This document shows, piece after piece, positions 1 to 5,307 of a DNA stretch of 7,824 bases. The stretch spans positions 1-7,824 of the forward strand of contig JAFOLE010000052.1 in assembly GCA_017419465.1 (NCBI GenBank), read 5' to 3'. The stretch's first letter is position 1. Every line of letters starts with the position of its first letter. Under the pieces are notes generated by a model that ran no database searches, was not told the origin of the DNA, and was given only the letters and a program-made list of their open reading frames with translations. Position numbers and translations under genes: made by a program. The DNA is from Solobacterium sp. (GTDB taxonomy: Bacteria > Bacillota_I > Bacilli_A > Erysipelotrichales > Erysipelotrichaceae).

Positions 1-2023
1 CCGTTTCCCGAACCTGCTTGTTAACGGATCGAGCGGTATTGCGGTCGGTATGGCGACCAATGTCGCACCGCATAACCTCGGCGAAGTCATTGACGGCATC
101 TTTGCGATCATGGACAACCCGGACATCACCGCAACCGATCTCATGCAGTTTATCAAGGGTCCGGATTTTCCAACCGGCGGCTATATTCTCGGCCGCAGCG
201 GCATCCGCAATGCCTTTGAAAAAGGACGCGGTTCCGTCATCATGCGCGCAAAGACAAAGATTGAGGAAATCCCCAACTCTTCCGGCAAGCAGCGCATCGT
301 GGTCTATGAAATTCCGTACATGGTAAACAAGGCTTCCCTTGTGGAGCGCATTGCGGCCCTGGCCAGAGACAAGCAGATCGAAGGCATTACCGACCTGCGT
401 GATGAATCCAATATGAACGGTATCCGCATCGTCATGGAACTGCGGAAGGATGTCCAGCCGGAAGTGCTGCTCAACCAGCTGTACCGGATGACCCCGCTTC
501 AGTCCAACTTTGCGGTAAACAATGTCGTTCTGATCAACGGTGCCCCGAAACAGGCCGGCATCATTGAGATTCTCAAGGAGTACATCGGCTTCCAGGAAGA
601 AGTCATTACCCGCAGAACACAATATGATCTGAAGAAGGCAGAAGACCGTGCCCATATCCTCGAAGGATTACGGATTGCGGTCGACAATCTGGATGCGATC
701 ATTCATACGATCCGCTCGTCGAGAGACGCCAATGAGGCAATGCCGCGGCTGATGGAAGGCTTCGGTCTTACCGAAATCCAGGCAAAGGCCATTCTCGACA
801 TGCAGTTCCGCAGACTCACCGGTCTTGAACGGGAGAAGATCGAGAATGAATACCAGGATCTGCTTGTAAAGATTGCGGACTTCAAGGATATTCTTGCGAA
901 CCACTACCGTGTGGAAACGATCCTTCGTGAGGAACTTACCGCCATCAAGGCGAAGTACAACACCCCGCGTATGTCCGAGATCATCGATGCGGTTGCGGAT
1001 GTCGAGGATGAAGACCTCATTCCGGTGGAAGATGTCATCATCACCCTGTCCGAAGGCGGCTATATCAAGCGCATCCCGCGTTCCACCTATAAGGTTCAGA
1101 ACCGCGGCGGCCGCGGCATCAAGGGCACAACCTTAAACAAGGATGACGTCATTGATCAGTTTGTGGGCATGTCCACCCATGACAATGTGCTCTTCTTCAC
1201 CTCAACCGGACGGGTATTCCGTCTGCGCGGCTTCAACATTCCGGAATACAGCCGTACCTCCAAGGGTATTCCGGTGGTCAATCTACTGCGTCTTGAGAAG
1301 GAAGAAAAGATCCGTGCCATGGTTCCATATGGAAAGGATGACACCGCAAAGGCCCTGTTCTTTGCGACAAGGAAAGGTCTTGTCAAACGCGTCTCGATTG
1401 AGGAATTTGAAAATATCCGCTCCAACGGTAAGATGGCAATCACCCTCCGTGAAGGCGATGAGCTTGCCTTTGTCAAAGCGACCAGCGGCGATGCGAATAT
1501 CATCCTGGCCGTATCCAATGGCAAGGCTGTACGCTTCCATGAGAATGATGTCCGTCCTTCCGGACGCGGCGCAATGGGCGTCAAGGGTGTCAACACCGAC
1601 GGCGGTGAAGTCATCGGAATGGCAACTTCGGAAGAAGGAAACCAGATTCTGACCGTTACCGTAAACGGCTACGGAAAGAAGTCCGATCTCCAGGAATACC
1701 GTATGACCAGCCGCGGCACCAAGGGTGTCAAGGCGATGAACATCACTGAAAAGACCGGAAATCTTGTCTGCCTGAAGGCAGTCAACGGTGATGAAGACTG
1801 CATGATCATCACGGATGACGGAATCATTATCCGTATCTCCCTGAACCAGGTCAGCAGCTACAGCCGGAATGCCCAGGGTGTCCGTGTCATCCGTACCGGT
1901 GAAAACTCCCATGTCTCCACGGTCGCAATCGTCGACCCGGATTCCGAGGAGAAGGAAGAAACCCCGGAAGGCGAAGCAGTAACGGAAGCTGCGGAAGCTC
2001 CTGCAGAACCGGCGGAAGAATAA
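1..2023 (+). CDS. gyrA: DNA gyrase subunit A, 5'-truncated by the window edge
   Basis: GyrA is the DNA-breaking and DNA-wrapping subunit of gyrase (A2B2), which introduces negative supercoils using ATP hydrolysed by GyrB. The reading frame is open from base 2, giving 673 residues of an expected total near 830. The fragment begins with RFPNLLVNGSSGIAVGMATN, which matches E. coli GyrA from about residue 162, so the active-site Tyr (E. coli Tyr122) lies about 40 residues outside the window. The intercalating Ile (E. coli Ile174) is present as fragment residue 13. Next come the tower and coiled-coil region (about bases 580-960), then the C-terminal beta-pinwheel. The GyrA box lies at bases 1097-1117 and reads QNRGGRG, which argues for GyrA over ParC. 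Pinwheel blade signatures follow, such as GRGAMGVKG and SRGTKGVK. The protein ends in an acidic Glu/Ala-rich tail. The usual second box residue is Arg or Lys; Asn here is a mild deviation. A shared terminator follows directly. Confidence 0.98.
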   Translation, partial: RFPNLLVNGSSGIAVGMATNVAPHNLGEVIDGIFAIMDNPDITATDLMQFIKGPDFPTGGYILGRSGIRNAFEKGRGSVIMRAKTKIEEIPNSSGKQRIVVYEIPYMVNKASLVERIAALARDKQIEGITDLRDESNMNGIRIVMELRKDVQPEVLLNQLYRMTPLQSNFAVNNVVLINGAPKQAGIIEILKEYIGFQEEVITRRTQYDLKKAEDRAHILEGLRIAVDNLDAIIHTIRSSRDANEAMPRLMEGFGLTEIQAKAILDMQFRRLTGLEREKIENEYQDLLVKIADFKDILANHYRVETILREELTAIKAKYNTPRMSEIIDAVADVEDEDLIPVEDVIITLSEGGYIKRIPRSTYKVQNRGGRGIKGTTLNKDDVIDQFVGMSTHDNVLFFTSTGRVFRLRGFNIPEYSRTSKGIPVVNLLRLEKEEKIRAMVPYGKDDTAKALFFATRKGLVKRVSIEEFENIRSNGKMAITLREGDELAFVKATSGDANIILAVSNGKAVRFHENDVRPSGRGAMGVKGVNTDGGEVIGMATSEEGNQILTVTVNGYGKKSDLQEYRMTSRGTKGVKAMNITEKTGNLVCLKAVNGDEDCMIITDDGIIIRISLNQVSSYSRNAQGVRVIRTGENSHVSTVAIVDPDSEEKEETPEGEAVTEAAEAPAEPAEE

Positions 2024-2026
2024 CCA

Positions 2027-2080
2027 AAAATAAAAGCCTCTTCTGAGATTTCATTAACAGTGAATCACGAAGAGGTTTTT
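2027..2080. terminator. Bidirectional intrinsic terminator between gyrA and gpsA
   Basis: Arms AAAAGCCTCTTC (2032-2043) and GAAGAGGTTTTT (2069-2080) pair over 12 positions with one G-T wobble. The 25-base space between them can form a further imperfect helix (GATTTCATT with AGTGAATC). On the plus strand the stem runs into TTTTT; on the minus strand the other arm ends in CTTTTATTTTT. It lies between two converging genes, 8 bp past the gyrA stop and 11 bp beyond the gpsA stop, so it probably serves both. Confidence 0.88.
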
Positions 2081-2091
2081 ATATTGCCTGA

Positions 2092-3108
2092 TTAATGATT
2101 CATCAGGAAGATCGGCTTCGGAAGTTCGGTCTTCATTTCCCGTTCCATCAGTTCATGAACGGCATCGGAAGGCTGCCTGCCTTCATTGACGACCGCATTG
2201 ACCGCTGCGGTAATCGGCATTTCCACATCGTACTTCTTTGAAAGTGCCATCGCCGCAGGCAGTGCATTGATGCCTTCCACAACCATGCCGACCTGTTTCA
2301 CCGCTTCTTTGGGCGGAACCCCTTTTCCAATCAGGGTGCCGCACTTGTTGTTGCGGCTGTGCACACTGGTTGCGGTCACAATCAGGTCGCCCATGCCCGC
2401 AAGACCCGAGAAGGTCTCCGGCAGACAGCCAAGCTTCATGCCGAGCCGTGCCATTTCGGTAAGTCCGCGGGTAATGATGGCCGCTTTGGTATTATCGCCG
2501 TAGCCAAGTCCGATCGAGATGCCCGCCGCAAGTGCAATGATATTTTTCAGTGCGCCGCACAGTTCAACTCCTTTGATATCGATATTGGTATAGACCCGCA
2601 TTACGGAATTGGAGAAGATGCGCTGTACCTGTTCTGCCAGCGCAAGATCCGGACTGGCGGAGACGATCGTGGTCGGAAGGTCTTTTGCGACTTCTTCCGC
2701 ATGAGTCGGTCCGGACAGTGCGACTACCCCTGCCTGCGGAATCTCCGAACGGATGACTTCACTCATGGTCATCAGCGTATCCGCTTCAATTCCTTTGGCC
2801 ACATCCACAATGATCTGCCCTTCCTTTACATACGGCGCAAAGCGATGGGCAGTGCTTCGTACGAATACGGAAGGCACCGCAAACAGAAACAGATTGTCCC
2901 CTTCACAGACATCTTCAATCCGGTCCGTGAAGATGATTTCTTCCGGAATGACCATATCGGGCAGGTTCTTCTGCCGCCGGGTGGTCTTCAGCTGTTCGAT
3001 TTCCTCCGGCAGTGCAGACCATACCTTTATTTCATGGCCGCTGTTGCATAACATTCTTGCCAGTGCCATGCCCCAGGTGCCGGCACCGATCACATTAATC
3101 TTGCGCAT
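2092..3108 (-). CDS. gpsA: Glycerol-3-phosphate dehydrogenase [NAD(P)+]
   Basis: This cytosolic enzyme reduces dihydroxyacetone phosphate to sn-glycerol 3-phosphate with NAD(P)H, supplying the backbone of phospholipids and glycerol-phosphate polymers. The 338-residue length is normal for the family. The N-terminal Rossmann fold carries the dinucleotide loop GAGTWGMALA at residues 8-17. Further conserved sites are VAKG (Lys105), SGPTHAEEVA (132-141, the family's GPSFA-type motif), ALKN with the catalytic Lys188, NTKAAIITRG (206-215), GLAGMGDL (235-242) and SRNN (251-254). The start is well supported: AGGAG at 3115-3119 on the complementary strand sits 6 bases before the ATG. The gene converges on gyrA. 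It lies 62 bp downstream of the zinc-ribbon membrane protein gene on the same strand and may be cotranscribed with it, though a hairpin lies in the gap. No inactivating change is seen. Confidence 0.97.
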   Translation of the reverse strand: MRKINVIGAGTWGMALARMLCNSGHEIKVWSALPEEIEQLKTTRRQKNLPDMVIPEEIIFTDRIEDVCEGDNLFLFAVPSVFVRSTAHRFAPYVKEGQIIVDVAKGIEADTLMTMSEVIRSEIPQAGVVALSGPTHAEEVAKDLPTTIVSASPDLALAEQVQRIFSNSVMRVYTNIDIKGVELCGALKNIIALAAGISIGLGYGDNTKAAIITRGLTEMARLGMKLGCLPETFSGLAGMGDLIVTATSVHSRNNKCGTLIGKGVPPKEAVKQVGMVVEGINALPAAMALSKKYDVEMPITAAVNAVVNEGRQPSDAVHELMEREMKTELPKPIFLMNH

Positions 3109-3117
3109 ACAATTCTC

Positions 3118-3154
3118 CTGTGATCTGATGTAATTCGTACGTACAGATTCACAG
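3118..3154 (-). promoter_or_regulatory. Inverted repeat abutting the gpsA ribosome-binding site
   Basis: In the 62-bp gap upstream of gpsA, arms CTGTGATCTG (3118-3127) and CAGATTCACAG (3144-3154) pair over 10 positions with one bulged base and a 16-base loop. The loop begins with the self-complementary GTACGTAC (3137-3144, sharing one base with the arm). In the minus-strand transcript the 3' arm ends on the first two bases of the gpsA AGGAG (3115-3119). There is no U-tract, so it does not look like an intrinsic terminator. It could be an RNA hairpin that limits ribosome access, an intercistronic stem, or a protein-binding operator. The structure is visible; any function is inferred. Confidence 0.4.
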
Positions 3155-3170
3155 AACTATGATATCGGAA

Positions 3171-4346
3171 TCAGTTGATTCGGAACAGGAAATTGTTCTC
3201 GGGCGAATTATCGATGGACGGATCTTCACTGAGCGGATTTACAAAACCGCGCACGACACCGTCATAGTCTGAAGGGACAAGGAAATAATCGGTTTCGGTA
3301 TATTCCAGATAGGTTTCCCAGTCCTTCCATTCATCCTCAATAAAGTAATAAACATACTGCCGTTTTCCGTGATTATCCACCTCATACCGATAGTACGTTT
3401 CTCCTTCGGAATCTGTCAGTGTTTCAAAGGTCTCATTGAGCAGGTTCATGTCATAGTAGTCGCCGATATACCGGGTGACCAGAACGCCCCGGTCCCTCGC
3501 ATCTGCCTGGGTGAAATCAATCTGTGACGAGAGCATCCGGCGGTCATATCCTTCAAGATCCATCCCATTCTCTTTTCCAAAGGCAATCAGTTCATCATCC
3601 GCCGGATTGGAATCATAGTACAGAAAGGTCAAAGTACCATATGCGGTTTCATCCGTTCCGTCATCATACACGCCCGGATACTTATAGTCTTCGTTGACTA
3701 CCGCATCACACGGAATGTCATATTTTATGAAATCCGGCATACCCTGCGGGACATCGGTATGCGTCGGTTCCGTTATCGAAGGTGCTGTCGGGATGGTAAT
3801 ATCCGGTGTTTTGACCGCAAAGGGCGTCGGCTCCGGCGTGGATACCGCAACCGGCTCCGGCTGTTTCGGCTTGCGCATCAGGAAGAACAGCGCGACCGCA
3901 AGCAGTGCAATCAGTCCCAGAATGACCGGAATCAGGTTTTTTCCGGAGGTGCGCGTCGGTCCGGATGCAGGCGGAATAACGGAAGACGTATTACCCGCAG
4001 GAGGTATCACAGAAGATGGATTCCCTCCGGTCGGCTGAATGAACGGATTGGGTTTCTGACCCGGCTGGGGTGAAACCGGTCCGGAAGTACCTGCGGCACC
4101 GGGACGCGGAATGGCGAAGTCATCCTGCAGAGCTGCCGGCTTATTCGAAGGGTACTCCGGAGTGTCCGGAATGTCTGTGTTTACATACTCTTCGGGTGCA
4201 GAAACCGGTTCACTGACCGGCGGTTCCGGTTTGATTTCCTGTGTGACCTGAGGTTCTTCAAGAATGATAAGTTTGGCGCCGCAGTTTTCGCAGAATGCAT
4301 GTTTCGGGTTTGTGGGAGACCCGCATTGCGGACAGAAATTAGCCAT
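3171..4346 (-). CDS. Zinc-ribbon, single-pass membrane protein of unknown function
   Basis: This 391-residue protein matches no named gene that I recognise. It opens with a zinc ribbon, CPQC (5-8) and CENC (19-22), a four-cysteine zinc site expected in the cytosol. A long Pro/Ser/Glu-rich, probably disordered linker follows (about 30-135) and includes a tandem SSVIPPA (111-117 and 121-127). One membrane helix lies at about 137-157 and is followed by basic MRKPK. A second Pro/Thr-rich linker (160-200) leads to a folded, acidic and Tyr-rich C-terminal domain (about 205-391). No catalytic motif was seen. Topology is ambiguous: the zinc ribbon suggests N-inside, but the basic residues after the helix pull the other way. 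The start is set at 4346 because AAGGAG (4355-4360) lies 8 bases upstream; an in-frame ATG 39 bases further out has no such site. It diverges from the two-gene operon and precedes gpsA. Confidence 0.85.
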   Translation of the reverse strand: MANFCPQCGSPTNPKHAFCENCGAKLIILEEPQVTQEIKPEPPVSEPVSAPEEYVNTDIPDTPEYPSNKPAALQDDFAIPRPGAAGTSGPVSPQPGQKPNPFIQPTGGNPSSVIPPAGNTSSVIPPASGPTRTSGKNLIPVILGLIALLAVALFFLMRKPKQPEPVAVSTPEPTPFAVKTPDITIPTAPSITEPTHTDVPQGMPDFIKYDIPCDAVVNEDYKYPGVYDDGTDETAYGTLTFLYYDSNPADDELIAFGKENGMDLEGYDRRMLSSQIDFTQADARDRGVLVTRYIGDYYDMNLLNETFETLTDSEGETYYRYEVDNHGKRQYVYYFIEDEWKDWETYLEYTETDYFLVPSDYDGVVRGFVNPLSEDPSIDNSPENNFLFRIN

Positions 4347-4542
4347 AAGATGATCTCCTTTTCTGTATACTTCTTCTGAATTCATTATTTCATGAAGGAC
4401 GTCATTGTGGTGATGTTACCGGTTTTGGCATTTTTTTAAACCGACAGTCCACAGACACGTTGAGAATGGATGGTACGCTGAACTCAGAAGAATATACAAA
4501 AATATTTATAACTGCCGAATCTCCGGAAAGGAGGATTTTTGT
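4347..4542. promoter_or_regulatory. Divergent intergenic region, presumed to hold promoters for both directions
   Basis: This 196-bp gap separates divergent genes, so at least two promoters are expected here. No convincing -35/-10 pair was found. For the plus strand, an AT-rich block at 4491-4510 contains TATACA (4493-4498) and TATAAC (4507-4512), either of which could be a -10 element, but neither has a good -35 at 16-18 bp. For the minus strand, AATAAT (4384-4389, complementary strand) is a weak -10 candidate. A T7-A3 tract lies at 4431-4440 and an ACCGGT palindrome at 4418-4423. No riboswitch-like structure was recognised. Confidence 0.35.
4527..4534 (+). promoter_or_regulatory. Strong ribosome-binding site that fixes the GTG start at 4543
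   Basis: AAAGGAGG lies 8 bases before the GTG at 4543. A second GTG at 4541 is in another frame and runs straight into TGA, so only 4543 opens the long frame. The upstream bases TCTCC (4520-4524) can pair with GGAGG (4530-4534) around a GGAAA loop, a short hairpin that would cover the site. Confidence 0.8.
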
Positions 4543-5307
4543 GTGAATACCATTTACCAGTGCCCGGATGGGTTCATCCGGTGGACGGGAGAAACCCCGG
4601 GCAGAGCAGCCGGACTTTTCTCATTTCTTGAGAAAGTTGTCATGATCGGATTTCCGGCATTATGTATTCTTACCCTTATTATCGATGAGTTTTATGATGC
4701 CTTCGGAACCATTTCCACCTTTATATTCCTGACTGCCTTCTGGCGTGTCGTGCTGTTTATTCTGCGGAAAGTGTTCGGCGGAGGCGGAAAATGCATGTTT
4801 TATGAACTGGACAGCACGGGACTGACCATGCATGAAATGAAGGGAAAAGCTTCAGATCTGAACAATCTTCTGAATCGCTTTTCCAAAGGCGACAAGGTTC
4901 GCTTTCCTGCGGCGAAACAGACGACACGGCTTCCCCGTGCGGTTCTTTCTTCTGCGGCGCAGGGGAAAAACGGCCATACCGTTGTCGTAAACGGCAGTAC
5001 GGAACTCTATACCCTTGGAAGTGCGGCAGATCTGCTTGCGGTATTAACCGGTACGCCGGTTCCCGCACAGCCTTCCCCGCTTCGCAATGTTCAGCCATCG
5101 GTAAAACAGCCCGTTGATAAAATCACCCACACTCCCGCACAGCCTGCACGCATGGTACAGCGTTCGATGAATACAGCCGCTGAGCTGATGAGCCAGACCG
5201 TAAAAGTACAGGCGCCGAAGAAAGCGGGCACCCTGCGGATTCAGCTGCCGGAACACAATGCGCGGATGCTGGGAAAAAGCATTCAGTCGCTGGGAGGTCT
5301 GCGATGA
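4543..5307 (+). CDS. Two-pass membrane protein of unknown function, first gene of a coupled operon
   Basis: This 254-residue protein is not a family I recognise. Two hydrophobic helices lie at about 32-47 and 57-75, joined by a short acidic loop (DEFYDAFGT). Basic residues on both outer flanks (Arg13, Arg21, Lys31; Arg75, Lys76, Lys83) predict both ends in the cytosol. After a GGGG turn, residues 84-170 alternate short beta-like stretches (MFYELDSTGLTMHE, TVVVNGSTELYTL) and end in a helix (AADLLAVLTG). Two helices plus such a module recalls bacterial PH-like membrane proteins, but that is only a resemblance. Residues 171-254 are Pro/Gln-rich, basic and probably disordered. The start is GTG, supported by AAAGGAGG. 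The stop overlaps the next start as ATGA, so translation of the two genes is probably coupled and the products may work together. Confidence 0.82.
   Translation: MNTIYQCPDGFIRWTGETPGRAAGLFSFLEKVVMIGFPALCILTLIIDEFYDAFGTISTFIFLTAFWRVVLFILRKVFGGGGKCMFYELDSTGLTMHEMKGKASDLNNLLNRFSKGDKVRFPAAKQTTRLPRAVLSSAAQGKNGHTVVVNGSTELYTLGSAADLLAVLTGTPVPAQPSPLRNVQPSVKQPVDKITHTPAQPARMVQRSMNTAAELMSQTVKVQAPKKAGTLRIQLPEHNARMLGKSIQSLGGLR
5304..5307 (+). other. ATGA stop-start overlap coupling the two operon genes
   Basis: The ATG of the 728-aa gene (5304-5306) overlaps the TGA of the 254-aa gene (5305-5307). A separate GGGAGGT lies inside the upstream coding end at 5292-5298. This arrangement usually means translational coupling, and it supports a shared transcript and a functional link between the two products. 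Confidence 0.9.

Noticed and set aside
1283..1912. Long open frame (209 aa) antisense to gyrA
   Set aside because: It lies wholly inside gyrA, whose protein is conserved throughout. It has no ribosome-binding site and no recognisable domain, so it is a frame shadow.
2359..3051. Long open frame (230 aa) antisense to gpsA
   Set aside because: It overlaps the conserved gpsA coding region. Its translation is rich in Arg, His, Cys and Phe, as expected for a shadow frame.
4347..4385. Upstream in-frame ATG adding 13 residues to the zinc-ribbon protein
   Set aside because: No ribosome-binding site precedes it, while AAGGAG sits 8 bases before the ATG at 4346. The ribbon also starts directly after that inner Met.
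4364..4393. TATACA with ATGAAA 18 bp upstream as a minus-strand promoter
   Set aside because: Transcription would start within or next to the ribosome-binding site at 4355-4360, leaving too short a leader.
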